Source: Henckelia pumila
Taxonomy: Eukaryota; Streptophyta; Magnoliopsida; Lamiales; Gesneriaceae
Length of the DNA stretch: 64,000 nt
Direction of reading: 5' to 3'
Assembly (NCBI RefSeq): GCF_033568475.1
Contig: NC_133120.1
Span: 49,035,751 to 49,099,750 of the forward strand
In this document: positions 44,221 through 56,450 of the stretch, piece by piece
How the letters are laid out: every line of letters starts with the position of its first letter
Position numbering within the stretch: the first letter of the stretch is position 1
Notes under the pieces: model-generated
The model's database searches: none
Told to the model about the DNA's origin: nothing
What the model saw: only the letters and a program-made list of their open reading frames with translations
Position numbers and translations under genes: made by a program

Positions 44221-46071
44221 TGAAAGAGTGGGTGCCCGGTGAGCCAACTTGTGGCTAAGGGCTTTGATGACTCTTTGTATAAACAATCTTTTGTTTAATA
44301 TTATTTACACATTTATTAATGGCAATGACTTTATCTTTCTTCATATTGTTATATTGTGATATACTATTGTTGTTTTGATAAAGACCTTGAATATACTATA
44401 GTGTATGTAAGATGTGGTAGAACATGGGGATGTCTATCATGAAACACGTCTTATAGTCACTGTATATTCTAAACTGTTCCTAGTCGATTGAGCCGTCCGT
44501 TAATTAGGATAAAGATCGCTCGAGCATGAGACTAGCATTTGCGATGCGGAGTACCACGTTTCATTGGTAAGGAACATAGAGATGTTCGAAGCATGCAAAT
44601 GGATATTCATATGATGAATGATCGAACTACCCTATCCGGACTTTCCAAGTGGTTATCACTTATTGAGTGGATAAAGTCCGCAGTTTTGGTTGTACACCAT
44701 TAGTCCTTACTACTTGAAACATCATTGAGACTCTATATGCTAGTACTGTGCTTTGACTCGTTTACCGACTCTATTGGGGTCATCAGGTGTCGGGATTGGG
44801 TACAGTTACTACACATATAGGAGTCGATGCTTTGTTGTCAAGGATTCACCACATACTTGCGAGTGTGGATATCCTATGCGATCTGAGGAGATATTAGTGT
44901 GACGAATCTCTGGCCAGAGTACATGATGTGATTTAAGAAATGGTTTCTTAGTAGCACATGCGATGTCACTATTTGATCTTCAAGATGTATTGCATAGTTA
45001 TCGAATCTCGAGCGACTCTCGATATACCAATGGTTGTTGATTCGATCGGGATATATGGATGAAGGGATCGTACTGTACGCTAACCAAAATCTACTGGTTC
45101 TTGTAGGCACTATCAGTGATACCTAGGGAATCATGGGGCGATGTTGCTACGCGCTCATACCATGATTCGATGGGCAAGTCAAAAATTGTTGTTCCGAGTC
45201 ACAAGGAGTTGTGAGCCCACGGCTAGCTGTATCCCTGAACCATTGAGGGTCACACAGTGTAATGGATTTTTTAATCCCCGTTGAGATAGTTAAATTTAAA
45301 GAGTTAAATTTAATGAACAAAGAAGTTGGACTTCTTATTTAAGAGTAGAGGAGTAAGATTTCCTAAAATGACATAGGGATGGCTATTTTTGGAAATCACT
45401 GAATTCGGATTCAGAAAAATTTATCTTGACTTTAAAAGGTGCAGAAATGGTTTCTGTGCACATTGGTGAAATCGGTTTATCAATCGGAGTCACGATGAAT
45501 TTTATATTAATTTTTGAACATGCGGGCTTTGCTTGTCGGGCCTGAACTTATGACTAATGGGCCCTAAGCTGTTAGTGGCCTACATTATAAATAAGTTATT
45601 GCAGTACAGAAATTACACACAACAGGTCACAAGGATTTTTCGAAAACCCTAGTTTATTTTAAAAAGGTGGCCGTTCCCCTCTCTCCCTCTACTCGAGAAA
45701 AATCCAGCCTGTGATTTTGAATTAAAGTCTTGTTTAACGGATCAAATTCGTTAATCTCTTCGTAGAAAACTTCTGATAGACTTTCTAGTGCAATCTATCA
45801 GAGGGATTAAATATCCATTCGTGGACCTGATTGAAGAACAGTTCGTCCATCAGTTCCAGGGATATACAACAAGAGCAGAGAAATCTGTTGGTGTCCAAAA
45901 TCTCGATTCGAGATTAAAGGTAAAAATTTTATAATTGTTATTTAATTTTTACACACACAATTTAATCGTAAGGTTTTGATACCCACTATGGAATCGTTCC
46001 ATATAAAATTTTTAAACTTCCGCTGCACCGGGTATCAATCCTAATTGATCTGATCGCCGCGTTCTCCAACA
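44221..46071 (+). mobile_element. Copia 3' LTR (1,851 bp)
   Basis: Bounded by TGAAAGAGTGGG and CTCCAACA. Nearly the same sequence occurs as the 5' LTR at 61638-63495. The family is the same, but the two copies belong to different insertions, because the order is 3' end then 5' end. Confidence 0.92.
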
Positions 46072-46690
46072 ACTAGATTGCCGTTGGTGGAGTTTACCTA
46101 TAACAACGGCTTTCAGGCATCTATAGGTATGGCTTCTTATGCAGCTCTCTACGGGAGGAGATGCAGATCTCCCGTGCATTGGGATGAGGTTGGCGAGAGG
46201 ATTCTACTTGGTCCCGAGATTGTACAGCAGACTGCAGACATTGTGATTCAGATTCGAAATCGTATAAGGACTGCTCAGAGTCGTCAGAAGAGTTATGCTG
46301 ATACTCGACGACGGGATCTCGAAGAGGTAAGCTGAATTCGAGGTATATTGGGCCTTTTGAGATCTTGGAGAGAGTTGGCACGTTGGCCTACCGTTTGGCC
46401 TTACCACCCGGGGCTTGCGGCAGTGCACAACGTCTTCCATGTATCCATGCTACGGAGATACATCACGAACCCGTCGCATGTATTGGATTACGAGCCTTTG
46501 CGGTTAGCACCGAATCTAGTGTTTGAGGAGAGGCCTGTTCGGATCTTAGCTAGAGAGGAGCGGAGATTGAGGACGCGGGTCATACCGAGGGTCAAAGTCA
46601 AGTGGGTGAATCATTCCGAGGAGGAAGCCACTTGGGAGACCGAGGCAGACATGAGGACTCGCTACCCGGAGCTATTCGGGCAAGTACTTT
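46072..46690 (+). pseudogene. Gypsy integrase C-terminal part, copy 4 (5'-truncated, deleted)
   Basis: Starts at LPLVEFTYNNGFQASIG, next to the copia LTR. It has a 67-bp deletion after DTRRRDLE (near 46323) that lies between two copies of TCGAA in the other units and shifts the frame. The C-terminal segment NVFHVSMLRRY ... ELFGQVL continues to 46690. Confidence 0.88.
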
Positions 46691-46740
46691 AATTTCAAGG
46701 ACGAAATTCAATTTAAGGGGGGGGGGGGGGGGGGGAGAAT

Positions 46741-49538
46741 TTTAACACCCGGAAATTTTAAAACGTAAATCCGCATGCATAATTAGGAGAAATTAATTTT
46801 TTAATTAAGGGTTAAATGTATTTATGTGATATTATGTGATTTATATGCATGATTTAATTTATTTTAGCATTTAACCCATAATTATGGAAATTCTAGATTT
46901 TTAAGGAATTTAATATTTTGATCGCGTAGACGGGACCGCGGACAGACGAGATACCAAAATTCTTAGCCAAAAATATTTTATGAGTTTTATGAGCCTTTAA
47001 ATAATATTTTAAGGTATTTTTTCAAGAAAATTTTAGTATTTACTTATATATTTATTTAAGAATTGATTTTTGGCCAAAATAAGTCATGTTAATGACTTTT
47101 ATTGATCTTTAAAAATCCTTTAATATTATATTTCGGGATTTATTATTATATATCAGATTAGTAGGTATTTTTAAAAGTTTAAAATCTTATATTTATGTTA
47201 TATTATCTACCTCATTAATTTATATTAGTTATTATCCTAAATTAATCCTAATTATCAAAATTTAAAACTAAAACCTACCCTACCCTAACTCCATTCAGCC
47301 GACCCCAACTTTCCCTCACCCCACTATCACGTTTCAGCAGCCTCCCAGCAGCCCCATAGCCGATCCCTTGTGGATTTTCAGTGTTCTTCGTCGTCTCGTC
47401 GTCCCGGAGCCCCGAATACGCATTCTCCTTCGTTCAAAAATTATCAAGGCATGTCTAAAACTTTTATTTGGCCATCATATAAGCTATTACTCTTGCATGA
47501 TGTGTTTTATTTCAGATTTTTCATGGAAATTTCGAGTTTATGCATGTATGCCTTGTATTGATGCATGTTCTTGCTTGATTGGTCATGACTCACGTTTTTG
47601 CCAAGCATGGTATGGTCCAGAGGCTGGGGCTCGGTCAAGGGGTTTCCTAGGGTGCCTTAGGGTTGAGTGGTTTGAGTGGTTTGAGCCAAGGTTGGTCTGA
47701 ACCGAAACAATATCTTCTGGTTGCATAGAAGGTCGCAGTTTGAGCGGTTTTGGGAGAATTGTTCGTGTGCACTGTATAGGATGGGTTTGAGGGTGATTCC
47801 AATTGGGTTCGAACCCCAAGACATAGAGGAAGTTACCTCAGGTAGTTCTCTAGCCAGTGATGGTCGGAGTTGAGCGGCCGAACGGCCGGAAGTCCGGCGT
47901 CGCGCGCAGTGCACAAGCAGAAATTAGGCAGATTTTGTTTTGGCTCGTTCTCCTTCGTTAGGACTCCGTTTGGGCTGGTTTTTAGCTTTCTGGAAATGTC
48001 TTAAAGTCTTCTAGGTGTAGGTGGTGGTGCTTTGGCCATTTGGTGGCCAGAGTAGGGTGGCCGATGCCTCTGAACAGAAGCTGGTCGCAGCCAAGAGTAA
48101 GAAACAAGAGGGAAACGGGTTTAGGGTTTTGGGTAGGTCCGGGATGGGTCTTGGGGCTTGGATCGGGTCTGGTAATTTGTGGATTGGTTCAGGTCGGTCT
48201 GGGTCCGGGTTAGGTGGGCCGGGCTCGAGTATTTTTAATTTTTAAGTGTTTAAGGTTTTAATTGGTTTTTGGGCCAATTAATTAAAAATAAAATTATTTG
48301 GGTTTCCAAATAATTTTATTTTGGGCTTTAAATAATCTATTTAAGTTATCCCAATGATTTTTATGGGCTTGGGAGCCCATGGGAATTTTTGGGTCAGTCA
48401 GAGGATTTTTGGGCCAGTCTAGTGTCTTATTGGGTTTATTTAAGTTAATGGACTTAAATATTTTTATTTAGGCCCAGTTAAGTTTAGTTAAGTTATTTGG
48501 GCTAAAATATGATAAATGGGCTCTTATTTAAGTTTAATGGGCTTAGAGTGAGTGACCAGCAGTCTGGACCAACCCATGAAAAATAACTATGTCCGGAATA
48601 TATATTTAATTATTTTTATGCATGAAGTTTATATTTTAAGTATAAGTATATTTATTATGAAAAAATCAATTAAATATATATTACGGACAAATTTTCAGTG
48701 CATGCATTCATGAAATTTTATATGATATGATTATGATTATGTATGAGTTGAGCAAAAATATTTTCTTGATGGAAATTGAAGTAATGTGACATAAGGGTGG
48801 TTATCCACCATATGATATATGATTTTTGAGGTAGTTTACTATCATAGGAGGTGATTTATCACCGCCACGTACGTTAGTTCATGAAACTGATCAGTCGGCA
48901 CAGATAAGCGTCACACTTACGGATAGGACCATAGATTGTTTCAAAAATACCATGCTCAACTATGTTATGTATGATGAAGAAAGATGATGTTTATGCTTAA
49001 GATTTATGATTCAGCATTTATGTTATGAAAAATGTTTTCATGCATGCTCATGTATCATTTATATGTATTAGTATGATTATGTGATGCATTAGTTTAAACC
49101 TTGATATCCAAGTTTAGACATGTTGAGCCCCTAGGCTCACTACTCTTATATGGTGCAGGTGAGTCAGATGATACTTATGTAGCTCCTACCGGTGGTGAGG
49201 ACGTATGAGCTCACCGAACAGTGGCCCCGTGACCGTTGCTGTTTTTAGATGATGTTTTAAGATACATTTATTTTTATGACGTTGAGTTTATAAAACAAGT
49301 TGCATATTTCTATTTTATTATTTTCCCATATGAGAGTTTCAAACATGTATTATTTACTATTTTTGTTTCATGCATGAAACCTTTTTTTAATTATTTATTT
49401 GTTTATTTTTATTTAAGTTACTACTAAGAAGTAGTATTTTATTTTAAATGTGATACATATATGTATGGGCATATATGTATTGTTATTATTTTAAAAAAAA
49501 AATTCCGCATTTAAGTTTAAAGAGTCTTAGATGTTTCA
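46741..49538 (+). mobile_element. Gypsy LTR4, right end of the array (2,798 bp)
   Basis: The first bases read TTTAACACCC, so the terminal TG is mutated to TT. The end GATGTTTCA at 49538 is intact but is followed by unrelated sequence (TTTTCCCTCTTC) and not by a primer site. This is therefore the outer 3' boundary of the array. Confidence 0.92.
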
Positions 49539-50220
49539 TTTTCCCTCTTCTTTGTAATGTACATATGCTATTGTAATATATTTTTTGTTTTTCATTGTCA
49601 CTGTGTTACTTCTTTTATCTTTGCTATTAGGTGAACAGATCCTTACTGATTTCACTTGCTGGTTTATTTAGCAATAACTAAACAATAATTTATTGGAACT
49701 GAGAATTCGAGAGTTTTGATGGTCATCACCGGACCTGGGTCGGGTATGGATAATCTCAGGGAAAGAACAAAACAGTCTAGGGACACAAATGTCCCCGAGG
49801 TGAGATTATGGGGACCCGGGCATAACAAGAAGGAACTAGTCGGGGAGAGAAAAAATTAGGGAAGGGCGATAGCCCGGAAATGAAAATTGCTCTGATGAGA
49901 AGACTGAGTCGACTTCGTGGGCCATATCCATCGATATTCCAAGGGCGCGTTCTCTTCCGTAATCACCCACTCGGGTATGACCAAATCGTGGTCCACGATT
50001 CCACATCGTGGCCACTGCCTGAGAATCACGAAAGGGACCCAACTTCGCTGTCCTATAAATACCTCACGCAGAGGTATAACAGGGAGTTCACTTCATCTTT
50101 TGACATATAATCTCTACATTCTTTCTTGATTTTCTATGTACACTTTGTTGACTTAAGAATCGGAGTGGTCACGCCGGAAAATCTTTCGCGTCCCAACAAT
50201 TCTCTTTTGTTGGAGTGTCA
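49539..50220. mobile_element. Unassigned sequence, then a Tat/Retand-like LTR fragment
   Basis: 49539-49690 has no recognisable content. From about 49700 to 50220 the sequence resembles the promoter and R region of Tat-lineage gypsy LTRs: CTATAAATA near 50053, then a CTTAAGAATCGGAGTGGTCACGCCGG-type block near 50153. No coding sequence belongs to it. Boundaries are uncertain. Confidence 0.45.
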
Positions 50221-50269
50221 ATATCCATGTTGAGCCGAATCTCATTCGTGATAGCCATTTGAGTAGTGT

Positions 50270-51261
50270 CGCTCAGCCCTATGTGCATGTATGCAAGTGA
50301 GACTGGGTACCAAGATACTCAGGTCAAGAAATGCTCATAAACCGGGCCTAGGGTATATAGCACGCTGCGCCGTCGCCTCAGGAGGTGGCTGATATACCCA
50401 ATGGATAATGGTGACCTGATACTAGTACATGTGTTCAACCAATCATGATGACATGACACAAGACTTACGTATTCAACCATCCACGACTCGTAGGATGAGC
50501 GCCCTACTACAGGTTACCTCTAAGGTAATAAAGCTCAATATGCATATGAATGCAACATACAGTCATGACATGCTGTATTTAAAGGTATATAAACATGCAA
50601 TCACATAATACATGCAAGCACATAATACATGCATACTCATCTGGATATCTCAAATAATACTTCCGTACCTCATAAACTAGGCAAGCTAGACCACCTCTAT
50701 GTCCAAGCCTATAAACGCACTACAATGCAAAGTACTCATGCATTATAACCTTATTCTAAAAGCCTTAACTAGACTATAGCATACTTTCTATTTACTATAA
50801 GGATCCAAAGCTATACCTATGTCCGTCGTCAGCCCGCTGATGACGACTGCCCCAGAACTTTGGGCACTTCTCCGTAGCAACCCCGGAGCGCTTTTCCAAC
50901 CTCCGGACCAAGCCTAAGAAGGCTGAAAATCACCTAGAAGGCCTAAATACCTAGAGAGAAACTTGGAAATGGTGTGAAGAAAATGAAATTCGGAACCCCT
51001 ATTTATAAGGCAAGATCAGACGCTCCGATCTGCCCTGCCACGTGTCACGATCTTGTGACATCTGTTGGGACTGCACATCAGACGGTCCGATCTGCACCAC
51101 GTGTCAACTCCGGCTTGACACCTCACAAGGAGCGATCGTACACTTTGTTCCTGGATCGGACGCTCCGATACTGCTCGAGCTTAATTGCAATTTAGTCCTT
51201 AATCATTCCCTTAATCATGTTTAGGTTCTTTAATCTTGTAAAATGGAGCCGGGATACTACA
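50270..51261 (-). mobile_element. Minus-strand gypsy A: 3' LTR, truncated at its far end
   Basis: On the minus strand an LTR starts TGTAGTATCCCGG at 51261, directly after the purine tract GTAGGGGGAGAA. It is related to the LTR at 58742-60011 (shared block around CACGCTGCGCCGTCGC at ~50361) but lacks about 340 bp of its distal end. Within the first 260 bp it contains several copies of the palindrome GATCxGACGCTCCGATC. Confidence 0.75.
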
Positions 51262-54200
51262 TTCTCCCCCTACTTAAGATATTTCGTCCTCGAACAATCT
51301 TAAGTACGGAATGCAATAAAATACTGAATAAACATCTTTTATTCAAACTGATTCATTTTAAAAGATATAACTGAAAATACAACAATTCAAAACAACTTTG
51401 GATAATCTATACGCATACGACTCTCAAGTTCCCAAGTGGCTTCCTCAGTGCCTCGGCGCTGCCACTGAACTAGAACCAGAGGAATGATCTTGTTGCGTAA
51501 TACCTTATCCTTGTGATCAATAATATGCAAAGGTCTTTCCACATATGTCAAATCCGTATCCAACTGTACCTCAGACAGCTGTATGATATGAGACTCATCT
51601 GCCACATACCGTCGTAATAGTGAAACATGGAACACGTCGTGGATACTCCACAAATACGACGGTAAAGCCAATCTGTAAGCCAAATCTCCCACGATTTCCT
51701 GGATCTCAAATGAACCGATGTACCTAGAAGATAGCGTACCCTTGAGACCGAATCTCAAAATCCTGCAAAATGGGGAGAATTTCATGAACACTTTCTCTCC
51801 CACTTCGAACTGCAAAGGTCTGCGCCTGACATTCGCATAGCTAGCCTGTCGATCCCGCGCAATCTTGATTCTCTTCTTAATATGTCCAACAATATCAACA
51901 GCTTGCTGGACTAATTCTGGTTCCTCTACCTGTCGCTCCCCCACTTCCTCCCAGAACAGTGGACTAGGACACCGTCGCCCGTACAACGCCTCAAATGGAT
52001 CCATCCTAATACTGCAATGATAACTGTTGTTGTACGCGAACTCAACCAATGACAACTGATCTTTCCAAGCTGTACCAAAATCCAAAGAAAATGCTCGCAA
52101 CATATCTTCAAGAGTACGAATAGTGCGCTCTGACTGTCCGTCAGTATCTGGGTGATAAGCTGTACTCAAACTGAGAGTAGTACCCATAGCGCGCTGAAGA
52201 CTCCCCCAGAACCTGAAAGTAAACCTGGGGTATCGATCGCTGACTATGCTCACAGGCACTCCGTACAATCGAGCAATCTCCTGGATGTATAAACATGCCA
52301 TCTTGTCAAAACTGTAGTCCCAGTTATAAGAAATGAAATGTGCAGACTTGGTGAGTCGGTCCACCACAACCCAGATAGCATCACAATTCCTCGAGCTCAA
52401 CGGTAAATGGATCATGAAATCCATCGCGATCAACTCCCATTTCCACTCAGGAATAGGTAAACTGTGAAGCTACCCTCTAGGTCATCGGTGCTCTGCCTTG
52501 ACCTGCTGACACACAAAACATCTGGAAACAAGCTGATACACACTCCTCTTCATTTCTTTCCACCAGAACCTAGTACGCAAATCATTGTACATCTTGTTGC
52601 TCCCCGGATGAATACTCAATTTAGAACGATGAGCTTGGGATAAAATCTCCTCCCTTAGAGTATCATCCTCCGAAACAACAATACGGCCAGATAAACAGAG
52701 AAAACCATATGACTGATAGTGGAATCCAGACGTACTATCATCTCTGGCTAAACGAGCCAAACGCTAGGTCTTCGGATCAACCATCTGAGCATCTTGTATC
52801 CGAGAATATAAAGCAGGCTCAGATAAGATCGCAAACATCTGGATACTTTGCATACCTTTCTTATGCTTGAAGGTATACCCTGAAGAACAACAATCTTCAA
52901 TTGCACTTACCATAGAACAAACCTGAAGTGCAGACACTCGCACCTTGCGACTCAAGGCATTAGCAGTGAGATTAGCAGCTCCTTGATGGTACTTGATTTT
53001 ACAATCATAATCCTTAAGCAAATTCATCCAACGTCTCTGTCTTATGTTCAACTTCGCCTGAGTGAACAAATACTTGAGACTCTTGTGGTCTGTGAAAATC
53101 TCAAATCTCTCGCCATAGACATAATGACATCAGATCTTCAATGCAAATACAATAGCTGCTAACTACAGATCATGCACTGGGTAATTATTCTCGTGAACTT
53201 TCAATTGTCTAGAGGCGTATGCAATCACATGCCTATTCCGAGTCAGGACACATCCCAGTCCCTGAAAAGAAGCATTCGTGTACACCACATACCCTCCAGA
53301 TCTAGACGGAAAAGCCAACACAGGCGCAAAAGTCAACCGTCTACGAATTTCACTGAAATTATCTTCACATTCAGAAGACCATTCAAATTTCACGCCCTTC
53401 CGAGTAAGCTGTGTCAAAGGTCGAGCTAGCTGCGAGAAATTTTCGATAAAGCGACGATAATATCCTGCTAGACCCAGAAAACTACGGATCTCAGCTACCG
53501 TCATCGGACTCGACCAGTTCATTACTGCCTCAATCTTTCTCGGATCCACGAAAACTCCATCAATGGATATAATGTGGCCAAGAAATACCACCCGATCCAG
53601 CCAGAACTCACACTTACTCAACTTAGCGTACAACTGTCTATCCCTCAGAGTCTGCAACACAAGCCTGAGATGATACGCGTGTTCATTCACATCATGTGAA
53701 CACACCAAGATATCATCAATAAATATAATGACGAACTTGTCCAGAAATTCCCGAAATACTCAATTCATCAGATCCATAAATACAACCAGCACATTAGTCA
53801 ACCAAATGGCATTACTAGGAACTCATAATGACCATTCCTGGTCCTGAATGCTGTCTTGGCTATATCCTGATCTCGGACTCGCATCTGATGATATCCTGAT
53901 CTCAAATCAATCTTCGAGTAAACCGAAGTACCTTGCAATTGATCAAACAGATCATCTATACGAGGCAAAGGATACTTATTCTTGATTGTTACCCTGTTCA
54001 ACTGGCGACAATCAATGCACAGACGCATAGACTCATCCTTCTTCTTCACGAACATAACAGGCACTCCCCATGGAGATACACTAGGATGAATGTACCCTTT
54101 GTCCAATAGATCCTGAAGCTGCTGCTTCAACGCACGCATTTCTGATGGAGCCAGATGATACGGTGCTCGAGAAATAGGTGAAGTCCCTGGTATCAACTCT

Positions 54201-55210
54201 ATGCCGAACTCAACTTCGCGCACTGGAGGAAACCCTGGAATCTCATCTGGAAATACATCTGGGAATTCATTCACAACTGGAATATACTCAATACCAACAT
54301 TTCCAGCGGATGTATCATCTACATAAATGAGGTAGCCTTTCGCGCTATATTCCAAAGCTCGACGGGCTTTCAAAGCTGATACCAACGACATCTGTGGTCG
54401 CGCTCCCTCACCATAGAAGAACCAACTGTCTCCACCAACTGGATGAAATCTTAAAAATCTTTGGTAACAAGCCACTGAAGCACGGTATGTAGTCAATACA
54501 TCGATTCCCAGAATACAATCGAAATCCTCCCTTGCTAATATCATAAGGTTCACCATCAAGACATTCCCTTCAAACTCTAAAGGGCAGCCCAGCACTAGAC
54601 GCTTAGCCGATGCAGACTGACCCGTCGGAGTAGAGACAACAACCACTGTGTCTAGTGAGATGTATGGAAACTTATACTTCTTAACAAAACGTGCAAAAAT
54701 GAAAGAATGAGATGCACCAGTATCAATGAGTGCAAAATCAGGTATATCAAATAACATGAACATACCCGCTATAACTTTCTCATTCTCATCCACTGCCTAA
54801 TCATGCCTCAAGGCAAACACTTGGCTGAAAGCACGAGGTTTCAGATTAGAACCCCCTGTAGACTGTCCCTGTGGTCCCTGCTACACTGAAGCCTGAAAAC
54901 CAGAACCTGAGCCAGAACCAGCTCTCCCGGCCCGTGGAAAATCCTTCTTCAGGTGGCCAATCTCTCCGAATCGGAAACATGCCCCTGAAACCTTCCGGCA
55001 ATTGTTGGCAGGATGATTCCCGCCACAATGCTTGGAAGGACCCTGATTCTTTCTGCCAAAGATCATCACCTCACCAGATCCTGAGGAAGAATAAGTAGAA
55101 CTAGACTTCTTGAAAGATTGAGCACGGGGACCCAAAGAACTCGCGGGTCTAGAGGAAATGAAGGATTTTTTATGGCGAATACTTTCCTCAGCCTGGTGAC
55201 ACCAAATCAC
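51262..55210 (-). mobile_element. Minus-strand gypsy A: internal region, Tekay-like, 5'-truncated
   Basis: Reads from gag zinc knuckle through protease, RT, RNase H and integrase to the purine tract at 51262-51275. The 5' LTR and most of gag are missing: at about 55210 the sequence switches abruptly to a plus-strand gypsy integrase. Confidence 0.88.
51387..55210 (-). pseudogene. Gypsy A gag-pol polyprotein remnant
   Basis: In order on the minus strand: a degenerate zinc knuckle (CFRFGEIGHLKKDF, two Cys lost, near 54960); aspartic protease ([12 protein letters not shown], near 54730); RT ([42 protein letters not shown], then FIDDILV spanning a break near 53720, FLGHIIS); RNase H ([17 protein letters not shown]); integrase zinc finger (HPGSNKMYNDLRTRFWW, CFVCQQVKAEH); integrase core (VSIVSDRYPRFTF, HPDTDGQSER); and C-terminal block (EEATWELESRMRIDYPKLF). 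In-frame stops occur near 52470 and 52762, with further breaks near 53070-53160 and 53710-53797. It is non-functional. Confidence 0.92.
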
Positions 55211-55221
55211 AAGTACCTCGT

Positions 55222-56398
55222 ATGCTATACTGGTGGCCAGGTATGAAGAAAGACATCGTTAAGTTTGTTAGCGAATGTTTGACATGTCAACAGGTGAAAG
55301 TTGAACATCAAAGGCCAGCAGGACTTCTTACCATTACCCATTCCCACTTGGAAATGGAAAGACGTCACCATGGACTTTGTTATTGTACTGCCAATTACAC
55401 AACGAAGAATGAATTCAATATGGATAATAGTTGAAAGGTTGACAAAGTCAGCTCACTTCTTACTAGTTAGAAACAACTTTTCGATGAATCAATATGCAGA
55501 GTTGTATATTCGAGACGTAGTTAGATTTCATGGAGTTCCAGCAAGGATAGTCTCTGATAGGGATCCTAGGTTCACTTCAAACTTTTGGAAGAGTTTACAT
55601 CATGGATTGGGAACAAAGCTAGCTTTTATTACAGCTTTTCATCCGCAGACAGATGGACAATCTGAGCGAGTGATTCAGATATTGGAGGATTTACTCAGGG
55701 CTTGCATGATTGACTTTGGAAATAATTGGGAATCGAAATTGCCTTTAGTGGAGTTCACATATAACAATAGTTATCAAGCTACTATTGGAATGGCTCCTTA
55801 TGAGGCTTTGTACGGTAGAAATTGTAGGACTCCATTGCATTGGGATGAAGTGGGAGAAAGAGCTTTATTAGGGCAAGAAATAGTGCAACATACAGTTGAT
55901 ATGATAGCAAAAGTCAAGGACAGAATGTTGACAGCTCAAAGTTGACAGAAAAGCTATGCCGATCAGAGGCGTAGAGAGTTGGAGTTCCAAGTAGGTGATC
56001 ACGTGTTTTTGAAGGTGTCACCTTGGAAAGGAGTCTTAATATTTGGGAAGAAAGGAAAGTTGAGCCCAAGATATATAGGACATTTTGAGATCCTAGACAA
56101 GATTGGAACAAGAGCTTACCGAGTAGCATTGCCTCCAAACTTGGAAGGTGTACACAACGTATTCCATGTCTCAATGTTGAGAAAGTATATCTCAAATCCT
56201 TCCCACGTCATTCGCCACAAGCCAGTTCTATGGACACCAGACTTGTCTTATGAAGAAATACCTATCCAAATTTTGGATACACAAGTCCGGAAGCTGAGAA
56301 ACAAAGAGATCAAGATGGTAAAGGTCTTATGGCGCAATCAATTAGTGGAAGAGGCTACTTGGGAGACCAAAAAAGATATGCATAGCCGATACCCATAA
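55222..56398 (+). pseudogene. Gypsy C integrase, C-terminal three quarters (broken)
   Basis: Begins in the zinc-binding region (LYWWPGMKKDIVKFV, CLTCQQVKVEHQ). A frameshift near 55330 moves the frame to LPIPTWKWKDVTMDFV. The catalytic core follows: [39 protein letters not shown] at 55943-55945 interrupts LTAQS-QKSYAD. The C-terminal part (VGDHVFLKVSPWKGV, NVFHVSMLRKYISNPSHV, EEATWETKKDMHSRYP) ends at a premature TAA at 56396-56398. Confidence 0.92.
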
Positions 56399-56450
56399 TT
56401 ATTTGGTAAGTCGAATTTCGAGGACGAAATTCTTTTAAGGAGGGTAGAAT

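Larger units (their letters stand above)
43528..46071 (+). mobile_element. 5'-truncated Ty1/copia element: RNase H end plus 3' LTR
   Basis: The 5' LTR, gag, integrase and RT are absent. The remaining RNase H frame is followed by a purine-rich tract GGCAAGTGGGAGA (44207-44219) and an LTR starting TGAAAGAGTGGG at 44221 and ending CTCCAACA at 46071. The left junction is within gypsy leader sequence and the right junction within gypsy integrase, so insertion was followed by a deletion that removed both copia and gypsy sequence. Confidence 0.88.
41418..46740 (+). mobile_element. Gypsy array, internal region 4, interrupted by a copia fragment
   Basis: The leader is intact to about 43527. Then comes a copia 3' end (43528-46071), after which the integrase resumes at ACTAGATTGCCG. 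Comparison with internal region 2 shows that about 400 bp of gypsy sequence (equivalent to 31477-31878) is missing between the two sides. The poly-purine tract is 19 G long (46717-46735). Confidence 0.87.
4818..49538 (+). mobile_element. Tandem array of a gag-pol-deleted Tekay-like gypsy element
   Basis: The array reads: internal part (4818-6532), LTR1, internal, LTR2, internal, LTR3, internal, LTR4. Adjacent LTRs recur every ~6.03 kb (LTR ends at 29360, 35383, 41417), longer in the last unit because of a copia insertion. Each junction has an initiator-tRNA-Met-type primer site after the LTR and a poly-purine tract before the next. All internal regions share the same deletion: a ~2.1 kb non-coding leader runs straight into the middle of integrase. 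Sharing LTRs between neighbouring internals is the arrangement expected from unequal LTR-LTR recombination. The left end is a truncated internal region without an LTR; the right end (49538) is an intact LTR terminus. Confidence 0.88.

Noticed and set aside
49880-50129. Overlapping 70-76 codon plus-strand frames
   Set aside because: They overlap in different frames inside an LTR-like segment and have no recognisable protein features.
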